From Thermogemmatispora onikobensis (GTDB lineage Bacteria > Chloroflexota > Ktedonobacteria > Ktedonobacterales > Ktedonobacteraceae), in contig NZ_BDGT01000047.1 in the NCBI RefSeq assembly GCF_001748285.1, forward strand, positions 1-35,293: a stretch of 35,293 nucleotides of DNA. The letters run 5' to 3'. Under the pieces are notes generated by a model. That model had not been told where the DNA came from and ran no database searches. It saw only the letters and a program-made list of their open reading frames with translations. The position numbers and the translations under genes were made by a program. Positions within the stretch are counted from its first letter, which is position 1. Each line of letters begins with the position of its first letter. Shown in pieces: positions 17,108 through 25,128 of this stretch.

Positions 17108-17908
17108 TCAGCGTCTCCGCATTATCAGTGCCAGTAGGCCGCGCGCCCGCAGGCGGAGGTAGAGGAGCAGCCAAAGGCTCAGCCAGACACCGCTGAGAAG
17201 ATAGCCGCCAAGGACATCGCTGGCCCAATGATCCCCCAGATAGACGCGCGATGGGCCTACCATGACGATGAAAAAACCCGAGAGGAGCAAAAGAAGGATA
17301 CGCCACCAGCTCCGACCCTGGAAGAGAATGAGGCCATAGGAGAACAGCACGCCCCAGTAGGCCACATAGGCCATGACGTGCCCACTCGGAAAGCTGGCTC
17401 CTCTGGCCGCTTGCAAAACCTCAACCAGCGTGGGCGAGGGACGCGGACGCGCGACCAGTAGCTTGACTGTATGATTGAGTAGCTCGCTGCTCAGACAGTT
17501 ACCAAGCAGAATCAAAGCTTCCAGGCGCAGGCGTCCGAGCCAGAGCAGCATGGCCGTGGCCAGCACCAGCCCCGCCGCCAGCAATGGCACACTGCCGATG
17601 AAGCTGATTGCCAGCATGAGCGCGCGTAGCCAGGGACTCTGCTCCTCCTGAAATTCGCGCGTGATGGCAACGTCAATGGTCAACACCGGATGGGTGTGAA
17701 CCCACCAGGCCAGCAGCGCAAACAGGCTCAGCAGCAAGGTGTAGAGGGCCAGCAAGAACCTGCCCCGGTGTAATGTCCGGTACCAGGGGAGCCGCGCTTT
17801 CTGAATCTCTCGCTGCGCTTCTGCTAAGGATGTTTCTTCTTCACTATCTCCGTTTATTTTATACTTTTCTTGATTTTTTCGTTTAATTGGTGTAATCCGC
17901 TCTCCCAT
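17108..17908 (-). CDS. PAP2-family membrane phosphatase
   Basis: This 266-residue integral membrane phosphatase is of the type 2 phosphatidic acid phosphatase family, acting on phosphatidate, undecaprenyl diphosphate or related lipids at the outer membrane face. All three catalytic motifs are present: KLLVARPRP (149-157), SFPSGH (172-177) and SRVYLGDHWASD (220-231), with the catalytic His177 and His227. About six TM helices are visible and an unusually long charged N-terminus (about 45 residues) precedes the first. The ATG at 17908 has GAGGAAG 9 bases upstream; a frame to 17965 is open. A minus-strand TATAAT lies at 17982-17977. The gene is divergent from the GNAT gene. The substrate is not determined by sequence. 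Confidence 0.9.
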   Translation of the reverse strand: MGERITPIKRKNQEKYKINGDSEEETSLAEAQREIQKARLPWYRTLHRGRFLLALYTLLLSLFALLAWWVHTHPVLTIDVAITREFQEEQSPWLRALMLAISFIGSVPLLAAGLVLATAMLLWLGRLRLEALILLGNCLSSELLNHTVKLLVARPRPSPTLVEVLQAARGASFPSGHVMAYVAYWGVLFSYGLILFQGRSWWRILLLLLSGFFIVMVGPSRVYLGDHWASDVLGGYLLSGVWLSLWLLLYLRLRARGLLALIMRRR

Positions 17909-17976
17909 CCTGATCTGCTTCCTCTCTCTGAGCAAGCCTGGTCGCTTGCAAGACGGATACGACACATTCTTGTTGT

Positions 17977-17982
17977 ATTATA
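17977..17982 (-). promoter_or_regulatory. Candidate -10 of the PAP2 gene
   Basis: A perfect minus-strand TATAAT lies about 70 bases upstream of the chosen start. No good -35 lies at 16-18 bp, so it may depend on an activator or be fortuitous. Confidence 0.35.
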
Positions 17983-18054
17983 TCTGGTGAGAACCGCAGC
18001 TAGTGAGCAGGTAGACATTGCTCTGGCTCGAAGAGGGGAAGGAGAACAAGCACG

Positions 18055-18942
18055 ATGGCAACGTTCGAGGTACGTTCCGCGCGTCCAGAGGACCGCGAGA
18101 CGGTTCTCGCCTTTTGTGCCCATACCTGGGAGTGGGGGGACTACATTCCCGAGGCCTGGGATGCCTGGCTGGGGGACCAGCCAGGGAGGTTACTGGTGGC
18201 TACGAGCGATGAGCGAGCCGTGGGTCTGCTCCATTTGCGCATGCTCAATGAGCACGAAGCCTGGCTGGAGGGCTTGCGCGTTGATCCGGCCTACCGCCGC
18301 CAGGGTGTTGCCACCGCTTTGCATCAGGCAGCGATGGCCGAGGCTATGCGCCGGGGAGCCAGAACGGTGCGCCTGCTCACCGAGACCAGGAACAGCGCCG
18401 CCATCGCACTGGCCAGGAAAAGTCGTATGCACGAGGTTGGGAGCTTTTTCCCGTATCAGGCCCCGCCGCTGCCAGAGCTGCCACGGCGCCTGGCTTCGCT
18501 GCCCACACCAGAACTGGCACGGGCCGAGGACCTGGAGGAGATCATCGCCTATCTCAATGTCTCGAATATCTTCCCCCTGACCGGTGGCCTCTACTACTCG
18601 GGTTTTATCGCCTATAGTATCAGCGACCGCTTGTTGAAGACGAAGATCAACGCTGGCGAGATCTATCTCTTGCGCCGTTGGGAGCGCCTTGATGGGCTGA
18701 TGATGATCGAGGAACGCCAGGGGCGCCACGGCAACTATCTGTTCATTGGCTACATCGACGGGACGACAGCCGACACCATTGGCCAGCTCGCCTATGTCCT
18801 GCGCCATCAGGCGGCTCAGCGCAACCTGGAGGCGGTCCGCGTCCACGTTCCCGACCTGCTGATGGTGCGTGATACCTTCGCCGGGGCCGAATATCAGGTC
18901 GCCGACCATCCCTACGTCACCTACGAGCGCTTGCTGACCTGA
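18055..18942 (+). CDS. GNAT-family N-acetyltransferase, probably tandem
   Basis: This 295-residue protein begins with a clear GNAT domain (about 3-140). It carries the acetyl-CoA-binding motif A, LRVDPAYRRQGVATALHQAA, and the motif B region RLLTETRNSAAIALARK. The C-terminal half (about 160-295) looks like a second, degenerate GNAT fold, with a strand pair LFIGYIDGTTADTIGQLAYVL and a final beta segment, but lacks the Q/RxxGxG/A loop. GNATs acetylate amines of antibiotics, polyamines or proteins; the substrate here is unknown. The ATG has AAGGAG 10 bases upstream (18039-18044). It stands alone between a divergent PAP2 gene and a convergent ketoacyl synthase gene. Confidence 0.87.
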   Translation: MATFEVRSARPEDRETVLAFCAHTWEWGDYIPEAWDAWLGDQPGRLLVATSDERAVGLLHLRMLNEHEAWLEGLRVDPAYRRQGVATALHQAAMAEAMRRGARTVRLLTETRNSAAIALARKSRMHEVGSFFPYQAPPLPELPRRLASLPTPELARAEDLEEIIAYLNVSNIFPLTGGLYYSGFIAYSISDRLLKTKINAGEIYLLRRWERLDGLMMIEERQGRHGNYLFIGYIDGTTADTIGQLAYVLRHQAAQRNLEAVRVHVPDLLMVRDTFAGAEYQVADHPYVTYERLLT

Positions 18943-19280
18943 CTCGCTTGTCCGCTCGCTCGCCCCGCCGTTCCCTCTGCATCAGTTAGCACCAACCAGG
19001 CCGACCACCCTCTTGTCTGGCTCTGGCCAGGCTCCCGCTTTTCAGCCCAGAGTCGCTGCAGCCCCAAACCCCAGGCCGGGAAGGAGAGCCAGACGAGACG
19101 CGCAGAGAGAGCCAAAGCTCAATCAGAAGCAAGAAGCGGGACGGAAGGCACAGCCGCTGGCAACCATTCCACCAGGAACCACTGTGGACCTGGCAGGTCA
19201 GCCGTGGGCAATACGCGCCCAGCGCATCGTCCCGCCTCCCTGTCGAGGAGCGCTTTCCTTCTCAGATTGACATTGGGCGG
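18943..19280. other. Convergent intergenic region
   Basis: The 338 bases between the GNAT gene and the convergent ketoacyl synthase gene hold no supported gene. A modest hairpin at 19172-19193 (CCAGG with CCTGG around CCAC/GTGG) is the only structure seen; it has no T tract. Confidence 0.4.
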
Positions 19281-20546
19281 CTACTCATGCTGCAGGGGCT
19301 TCATCACCGCGCGAGGATTCTTGAGCGCGCGATAGCGCAGCAACCAGCAGCCATAGTGCATACCACCACCAACCGCAGGTAACGCCAACCACTGGCCATC
19401 CTTCAGCTGATCGTGAGAGATCAGCTCGGCCATTGCCGTAGCAATGCTGGCATTCGAGAGGTTCCCATAATAGCGGAAATTATCCACCAGCTTCTCCATC
19501 GTCGAAGCCGGCCAGCCGTAATCGTGGATCAGCAGCTCGCCAAGACGGCGGGTGATCCGCGAGTTGGCCTGATGGGGAATAATATAAGCGACCTCGTCAT
19601 GACCGAGACCAGCATGACGCACGCAGGCATCGACCGCCTCCGCCATAGCGCGGGGAGCCTCGCGGAAGACCTCCTTGCCATTCATTTTAGTGTAGCCCAC
19701 CAGATTCTGTGAGAGCAGCTGCGCCAGCTCCTTGCCTTTCCCCTCGCGATAGAGCTGGAGAATCTTCATATCAACCTCGGCCATCTCGATCGAGTCCTTG
19801 CGCAGCGGCGTCTGATAGAACAGCGCCGGCGCCTGACTGGCATCATAGCCACTGATGGCGTAGGTTTCATCGCCCTCCTCGCCACGCTCCAGCAAGAAGG
19901 CCGCGGCCCCCTCACCGAAGAGTGAGCTGGTTTTCCAATCCAGAACGTGCATAATATTAGGCAGCAGGCCCTCCGCTGTCACCAATAACACCAGGCGCGC
20001 CGTGCTACAAGAAAGCGCCTCCGCACAGACCTGAAAAGCCTCGGTCTGGGAGGCGCAGGCTCCGCGTAGCATGGTGGCGCGAATGGGCTTGAGGCCGAGG
20101 CGATGCTGGACCTGCCCGGCAATGGTGGGGAAAGCATCGTTGTCTGAGGAGGAGGCGCCAATAATCATGTCGATCTCGGAGGCCGAGCGACCGGCGCTTT
20201 CGAGGGCCCGCTGCGCCGCCACAACAGCCATATCGGCCAGCGACTCATCGCGTGGGGCGTCAGGGCTATCGATCAGGCCGGGAGCCTCATCGCCTGCCAT
20301 CCGGCGACACAGCTCCAGGGTGCTCGCGCGCACATGGCGGGTGATAAGACCTGTCACCCGCTCCAGATCCTCGGCTTTGCGCGGATCGCCCAGGCGTGTC
20401 GAAATATAAGCAAAAAAATCATTGGTGATGATTCCAGCGGGTGCATAGGTACCCAGGCCAATCAGGCGCACTCTGGCGCGGGTGTAGATCTCAGGCACAA
20501 TGTAGGTGTACTGCGGCCATGATCCGTCTGTAGGGAAGGATGTCAT
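19281..20546 (-). CDS. 3-oxoacyl-ACP synthase III (FabH/KAS III)-like thiolase-fold enzyme
   Basis: This 421-residue condensing enzyme has the KAS III catalytic triad: Cys164 in RGACASQTEAF, His325 in IIPHQANSRI and Asn362 in YYGNLSNASI. The final Gly-rich loop GGGMHYG is also present. Typical FabH has about 320 residues; the extra length lies in an N-terminal extension of about 25 residues and insertions near 70-100 and 255-295. Long members of the family include beta-ketoacyl synthases for specialised or branched lipids, so it may not be the housekeeping FabH. No acyl carrier protein, FabD or FabG gene is adjacent. The ATG has GGGAG 11 bases upstream. A divergent MBL-like gene lies upstream. 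Confidence 0.87.
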   Translation of the reverse strand: MTSFPTDGSWPQYTYIVPEIYTRARVRLIGLGTYAPAGIITNDFFAYISTRLGDPRKAEDLERVTGLITRHVRASTLELCRRMAGDEAPGLIDSPDAPRDESLADMAVVAAQRALESAGRSASEIDMIIGASSSDNDAFPTIAGQVQHRLGLKPIRATMLRGACASQTEAFQVCAEALSCSTARLVLLVTAEGLLPNIMHVLDWKTSSLFGEGAAAFLLERGEEGDETYAISGYDASQAPALFYQTPLRKDSIEMAEVDMKILQLYREGKGKELAQLLSQNLVGYTKMNGKEVFREAPRAMAEAVDACVRHAGLGHDEVAYIIPHQANSRITRRLGELLIHDYGWPASTMEKLVDNFRYYGNLSNASIATAMAELISHDQLKDGQWLALPAVGGGMHYGCWLLRYRALKNPRAVMKPLQHE

Positions 20547-20603
20547 TGCTTGATGAACTCCCTCAATGAGGTTCCATGATCAGGCATAAGACCGATTATT
20601 CCA

Positions 20604-20609
20604 AGTATA
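20604..20609 (-). promoter_or_regulatory. Extended -10 of the ketoacyl synthase gene
   Basis: The minus strand reads TGGTATACT, an extended -10 (TGn before TATACT), about 60 bases upstream of the start codon. A -35 is absent at the usual distance, as is common with extended -10 promoters. Confidence 0.5.
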
Positions 20610-20732
20610 CCACATTGCTGCCGCTTCCGTCCTTAGCGCCGACCTTTGAGGCACGCTGACCTCGCCTTTGCCTGGCTTGACCTGGGTGATAGGATAGAAA
20701 GGGCAGCTATCGCGCTACCAGAGGAGAGACGC

Positions 20733-21485
20733 ATGACTGCTATTTCGCCCGGGCAGGAAGTCCCACCCCGGACCGCCCAGAAGCTTCGCCAGGTGCATAC
20801 GATCACCGACCGCTTTGGCATGCTCAACACTTACCTGATCGACGACGGCGGCCTGGTGGTCGTTGATCCTCGCTCCTCTTTAAATGGGCAGTTGATTCTT
20901 TACTACATCGAGCGCTTTTTGAAGCGCTCTCCCACCGATATCGATCTGATCGTGCTGACCAGTCTGGAGACCAACCAAAGCGGGGGCATCGAGACGCTCC
21001 GTCAGCGCTGTAGGGCGCCAGTCGCCGCGCTCTCTAAGACAAGGGGCCGCGCTTCCTCTAACGGCGAGCCAGGCCGCGGGAGCACAGGCACTCATTCACG
21101 GATGCCTTCCTCCTTTCGCACCAGCGAGCTATTCTCGTTCGACCCTTTGCTTGTTCTCACTGCCCCTTCTCTGCGCCAGGTCAGCATCTGGCTGCAAGAT
21201 GTAGGCGGCCTGCCACACCATGAGGACTGGCGCGTGGTCGCCACCAGTGGGGCGGCGCGTGGCTATTTTTGCCTCTATAATCCCTTTTCCTGGGAATTAA
21301 TCGGCGGGGCCGCCATCAGCACAACCGAGGGAGGCCAGCCCGTTCTCCACGCCAGCAGCGACCAGCGCGGTCAGCAGGAGACGCTGCACGTGCTGCGAAA
21401 TCTCCAGATTTACTACCTGTACCCCGGTCAGGGCAAGCCGTTGCTCGCTCGCAACGCCGCCGCTCAGATCCGCCTGGATTGGTAG
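20733..21485 (+). CDS. MBL-fold-like protein lacking metal ligands (probable pseudoenzyme)
   Basis: The 250-residue protein has the strand pattern of an MBL-fold N-terminal half: HTITDRFGMLNTYLIDDGGLVVVDP, then a helix and DLIVLTSLETNQSGGIETL. The position of the T-H-x-H-x-D-H-x-G-G signature reads TSLETNQSGG (76-85), so both histidines, the Asp and the last His are replaced by Ser, Glu, Asn and Gln. Residues about 95-130 are Ser/Arg/Gly-rich and poorly conserved in character. Catalysis by a di-metal site is therefore unlikely; a binding or scaffolding role is possible. The ATG at 20733 has AGAGGAGA upstream, better than the frame start at 20646. It lies between a divergent KAS III-like gene and a convergent FHA gene 23 bases away. 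Confidence 0.7.
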   Translation: MTAISPGQEVPPRTAQKLRQVHTITDRFGMLNTYLIDDGGLVVVDPRSSLNGQLILYYIERFLKRSPTDIDLIVLTSLETNQSGGIETLRQRCRAPVAALSKTRGRASSNGEPGRGSTGTHSRMPSSFRTSELFSFDPLLVLTAPSLRQVSIWLQDVGGLPHHEDWRVVATSGAARGYFCLYNPFSWELIGGAAISTTEGGQPVLHASSDQRGQQETLHVLRNLQIYYLYPGQGKPLLARNAAAQIRLDW

Positions 21486-21508
21486 GGAGGGAGGGAGGCC
21501 AGGAAGGC

Positions 21509-22912
21509 TCACTGTTCGGGAGGCCAGAACAGCTGTGCTTGCGGCTGCCCCTGTGGTTGCAGCTGTGGCTGAGCCGCAGAGAAGAGCGCTTCGCTGGAGG
21601 ATGCAGATGGCTCCGAGCGCGTGCCGGCTGTTGGCGAGGTGACCAGGGGTCTGTACTGGAGCAGCACGGCCCCCAACTGGATCAGGTCGCCGCTTTCCAG
21701 TAGGCGTGGCCCGCTCAGCGGCTCCCCGTTCACCAGCGTCGCTCCAGCCGCCAGATCCTGGAGATAGAGACACTCAGAGCGCACCAGCAAGAGGGCATGA
21801 CGTGGGGCCAAAGAAGGATCGGGGAGAGAGACCTCACAGCCCGGATCAGCACCGATCACCAGGGCCGGCCCGTTGCATACGAAGCTGCGACCCACCAACG
21901 TCCCATTGCAAATGAGCAGGAGATGTGTCACGGGGTGCAGCGCCGGCAGGGCCTCCGAGGGCGCTGTGACAGTCTGGGGCGTCGCTGAGAACGGGGGGAG
22001 CGGGGTCTGCCGGAGCGAGACCTCCGACTCGCCTGCGGGCCCGGCTTCAAATGGCGGCTCCCAGGCCGTGATCGGCGTTGGGGGCGTCAGCGGGGAGGAC
22101 GTCAGCGGGGAGGGTGTCACCGGCGAGGACGTCCCTGGCGTAGCTGTCTCGCTCTTCCGCAGGCGCACCGGGCGCAGTGGATGAGGATGGCGCAGTAAAG
22201 GATCATCGTCAGTGGGAGCCGCCGGGCGCGTCGGCGTAGCCAGCTCGAAGAGGAAGCGTAGCGAGCCAATCTCTAGCATATCACCCGAGCGCACAGGGGC
22301 GGAACCCGAGACGCGCTGTCCGTTCACGAAGACCCCGTTCAGACTCTGGCAGTCAATCACATAAGCCTGCCCATTCTCCCAGAGCAGTTCAGCATGATAG
22401 CGCGAGGCCAGATCATCGTCGAGCCAGATATCGTTTTCTTCCCCACGCCCCAGGCGCACAAAGGCCCGGGTGAGAGCCAGCCGTTGGCCCTGCAAGCGCC
22501 CATTGCGATGCTCTAACCACCCCCACGGCGTGTCAGCATTGAAGACAAAGGGAGCCGTCACACCTGGCGGATGCGGCGCATACCTGGCAGGCGAGAGAGC
22601 GATCTGAGGGGCACTCAGGCTGCGTGTCAGGGCGCGGGTCCCCTTCGGAGCGACAGAGGCGGGCGTTGCGAAAAGGGTGTATCCCAGGGCCGTAGTCAGC
22701 GGTAACCCCCAGCCACAGAGAGCCACATAGGCCAACATGGCCGCCACCTCCGCTGGCGGAAGGATCGGCTGGAGCGGGATAAAGCGCAGATAAAACCAGA
22801 TAAGGGCCGGAGCAATCAAGAGAGCAGACAACCCCTCCACCAGCAGCGCCCCAGCAAGCTGGCGTCTTGTTCCGCGGCGGCCCAGCGCTTTATAGACGAC
22901 CTCTCCGGCCAT
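21509..22912 (-). CDS. Membrane protein with two FHA domains
   Basis: This 467-residue protein has two hydrophobic helices at about 22-42 and 54-80. FHA domain 1 spans about 136-225 (FVRLGRGEENDIWLDDDLAS, SRYH and SLNGVFVNG). A Thr/Pro/Ser-rich linker spans about 230-325, and FHA domain 2 spans about 332-421 (VIGADPGCEVSLPDPSLAPR, then GATLVNGEPL). FHA domains bind phosphothreonine peptides. Domain 1 keeps the GR, SRxH and Asn residues; domain 2 has lost the GR and keeps RH and Asn, so it may not bind phosphate. The C-terminus is Gln/Pro-rich. The ATG at 22912 is near the start of the frame but lacks a clear SD. It lies 107 bases downstream of the transglutaminase-like gene and may be co-transcribed with it. 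Confidence 0.83.
   Translation of the reverse strand: MAGEVVYKALGRRGTRRQLAGALLVEGLSALLIAPALIWFYLRFIPLQPILPPAEVAAMLAYVALCGWGLPLTTALGYTLFATPASVAPKGTRALTRSLSAPQIALSPARYAPHPPGVTAPFVFNADTPWGWLEHRNGRLQGQRLALTRAFVRLGRGEENDIWLDDDLASRYHAELLWENGQAYVIDCQSLNGVFVNGQRVSGSAPVRSGDMLEIGSLRFLFELATPTRPAAPTDDDPLLRHPHPLRPVRLRKSETATPGTSSPVTPSPLTSSPLTPPTPITAWEPPFEAGPAGESEVSLRQTPLPPFSATPQTVTAPSEALPALHPVTHLLLICNGTLVGRSFVCNGPALVIGADPGCEVSLPDPSLAPRHALLLVRSECLYLQDLAAGATLVNGEPLSGPRLLESGDLIQLGAVLLQYRPLVTSPTAGTRSEPSASSSEALFSAAQPQLQPQGQPQAQLFWPPEQ
22086..22130 (+). repeat. 15-bp tandem repeat inside the FHA gene linker
   Basis: Three 15-bp units start at 22086, 22101 and 22116 (GTCAGCGGGGAGGAC and close variants). On the coding strand they encode Ser-Pro-(Leu/Val)-Thr-(Ser/Pro) units. 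The copy number probably varies between strains. Confidence 0.75.
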
Positions 22913-23019
22913 TGTAAGCAAGCAACAGAGGAGGCCACCGTAGCAACCGAAGCTAAACCATTCAGGAAAAGCAACGCTACTCGTAGCACTCCCTCCTTAC
23001 GCGCGCGCGCTCCATCGCT

Positions 23020-24111
23020 CTAAAGCATCGGCACCACGCCGGCACGGCGGGCCTCAGAGATCAGAATCCTGTCGACGACAGCACCCTGCTTCTCTTCCTT
23101 GGCGTAGAGCGCATCGCTGGCAATATTGACGGCATCGCCTGTCATAGCAGCACTTAACTCACTGGCATCCCAATAACCAAAGCCCTGCTCATCGGGGGAG
23201 AGGGCTACCCCGAGCAAGGTGCGATCGGGCAGCACCACAATGACAGCATGGAGGCCAATGCTTTCCACCGCCGACGCTAACAGCAGCGTCACCTCGACAT
23301 CTGAGCCACCGCCCTGCTGGAGCACCTCGGAAGGAAGGCGAATCAGCTGGGTTGCCGAGGCCGTGCTCTCCGGCCCACCATAGGGGACGCCTTGACGCTG
23401 GCAACGCAGGCCATAGTCGAGCCGTAAGGCATCGAAGATGGCATCGACCTGATCCAGCACCTGGCGCAGAATCGTTCCCGAGTAGCCCGCCATGACCAGG
23501 GGAGCCGGCGGCGGTTGCTGAGGAAGATAGGCCATCGCACGCGAGACCAGCTCTTGGACCGCAGGAGCAGTCGGCGTGACCCAGGCCGCGAGGCGCAACC
23601 GATTGGCCGCTGACCAGGCCATCAGGCGCCGCGCACGTAGCTGCAAGGGGATGGCATTGCTGTAATAGCGCGTACCCCGTCCATCGGCAACTGTCACCTG
23701 CAACTGGGTCTGACGATCACTGGTCAGGGTTGGCAAGACGCCGTTCAACAAGGGCGGCACAAAGCCCGCGCTCTGCAGGCGCTCCTCGGCACTCACCATG
23801 CGCGTCTCCGTCTGCGAAAATCCAGCGATGGTCACGCTGATGCGCAGCGGCTGCGGGCCAGCCGTGCTACTGAAGAGGACCTCCACGACGGCGCTTCCTG
23901 TGTGCAGGTACGAGGGATAGAAGGCAGAAAATAGCTCCTGGGGAGCACTTACACAGACGCGCACCGGTAGCTGACCACCACAATGTTGGCGATCCGCCAG
24001 GCTCGCCTGCTGATAGCGCGCGTAGCTCTGCAGGCCACCCCAGACATAGCCCAGCCCCAGGCCCGTCAGCCCGCTGACTGCCAGCAACAGCACAATAATT
24101 TTTCTGGCCAT
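23020..24111 (-). CDS. Signal-anchored protein with a transglutaminase-like domain lacking the catalytic Cys
   Basis: The 363-residue protein starts MARKIIVLLLAVSGLTGLGL, a signal sequence or membrane anchor, so most of it is probably extracytoplasmic. Residues about 40-200 look like a beta-rich domain. The C-terminal part (about 210-345) resembles the core of bacterial transglutaminase-like proteins: IRLPSEVLQQGGG, a helix LLLASAVESIGLHAV and a strand with VVLPDRTLLGVAL. Where active members have Gly-(Asp/Thr)-Cys at the start of the helix, this has GGGSDVEVT. The His position (usually GHA) reads PDR. It is therefore probably inactive. The ATG at 24111 has AAAGAGG close upstream. It precedes the double-FHA gene. 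The family call rests on pattern only. Confidence 0.6.
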   Translation of the reverse strand: MARKIIVLLLAVSGLTGLGLGYVWGGLQSYARYQQASLADRQHCGGQLPVRVCVSAPQELFSAFYPSYLHTGSAVVEVLFSSTAGPQPLRISVTIAGFSQTETRMVSAEERLQSAGFVPPLLNGVLPTLTSDRQTQLQVTVADGRGTRYYSNAIPLQLRARRLMAWSAANRLRLAAWVTPTAPAVQELVSRAMAYLPQQPPPAPLVMAGYSGTILRQVLDQVDAIFDALRLDYGLRCQRQGVPYGGPESTASATQLIRLPSEVLQQGGGSDVEVTLLLASAVESIGLHAVIVVLPDRTLLGVALSPDEQGFGYWDASELSAAMTGDAVNIASDALYAKEEKQGAVVDRILISEARRAGVVPML

Positions 24112-24309
24112 TGCCTCTTTTCTCGCCCCCTGCCTGCTCTGCACCAGGAGAATGTGGTGTGGGATGAAGGCATTATATCAAAGCGTGTCAGAGCCGACAA
24201 AGGGCATAGGACTTGTTGGGGAGACCGTTGCAGGCCGGGCAGAGCTGGTCAGGGCCAGCCAGAGCCTGCCCGGCTGTCGTCCCCCAGGCTGGCCTGGCTG
24301 CAGACGCTC

Positions 24310-24861
24310 TCACCATGAGGAGAGCACAGAGCGGAACTGGAAGGCGCGGATGAGCTGGAGCACGCCGAAGACAATGGCGTAGAGACCAATCAGCCAGACC
24401 AGGGCCAGCAGTCCAGCCGCTGGACTCAAGGCCAGAGCAATCCCCAAGAGAATGGAGACCGCGCCAGCCAGTATCAGCGTCCATTCTAAGCCGAACGCGC
24501 GTCGGAAACTCAGGGCTGCCGCCACCTCGATCACCCCTGTAAGGATGGCCCAGGCGGCTACCAGGCCGAGCAAAACCAGGGCCGTAATGCCCGGCCAGAA
24601 GAAAGCCAGGAGACCTGCCAGAATGCCAGCCAGCCCTTCAATGAGCAGAATCCACCAATGACCGACAACGTTGCGCTCCTGGAACGCCACCGCCACGGCT
24701 ACCAGGCCGTCAACCAGGGCATAGGCTCCAAAGAGATAAATCAGCACCAGAAGGGTAAGATGCGGCCAGAGTAGGGCCGCAATGCCAAAGAGAATGGCCG
24801 CTACTCCGCGTATGGCCAGTATCCACCACGAGTGCTGCGAGATCTGATAACCGGTCATCAT
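24310..24861 (-). CDS. HdeD/DUF308-family membrane protein
   Basis: This 183-residue protein has six closely spaced TM helices in three similar hairpins, as in HdeD, the acid-resistance membrane protein. Repeated motifs such as WWILAIRGVAAILFGIAAL, HWWILLIEGLAGILAGLLAF and LEWTLILAGAVSILLGIAL mark the three pairs, each followed by a WP or SP and a short turn. The biochemical function of the family is not established. The ATG at 24861 has GGAG 10 bases upstream; a second ATG follows directly. A 17-bp palindrome lies 55 bases upstream. Its neighbours are unrelated. Confidence 0.88.
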   Translation of the reverse strand: MMTGYQISQHSWWILAIRGVAAILFGIAALLWPHLTLLVLIYLFGAYALVDGLVAVAVAFQERNVVGHWWILLIEGLAGILAGLLAFFWPGITALVLLGLVAAWAILTGVIEVAAALSFRRAFGLEWTLILAGAVSILLGIALALSPAAGLLALVWLIGLYAIVFGVLQLIRAFQFRSVLSSW

Positions 24862-24915
24862 GCCGATCACGCTCCTTTTCCTGTGCCACACCGGTCACTC
24901 TGCTTTCCCTCTGTA

Positions 24916-24932
24916 TGGCAGAGACTCTGCCA
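24916..24932. promoter_or_regulatory. 17-bp perfect palindrome upstream of the HdeD-like gene
   Basis: TGGCAGAG and CTCTGCCA flank a single central A. The site is 55-71 bases upstream of the HdeD-like start. On the plus strand it is followed by ATTTTT and could act as a terminator, but no plus-strand gene leads into it, so an operator is more likely. Confidence 0.5.
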
Positions 24933-25128
24933 ATTTTTCTTTCCCATGAGGAATAACCACAGCAGAGCCTATCTTGCATCCATCTATCTATAGGAAAAAC
25001 ACGCAGTAAAGAGGCTTTTGGAGACAGCCCGGAACAGGCCAGCCTCTCCTCCGTCGGTCGGTTGGGCTGGCCGGTGCTCGATATGGCAGGCGATAAGCGA
25101 GTCGGCCAGCCTGCAGCCAGCTAGAAGC

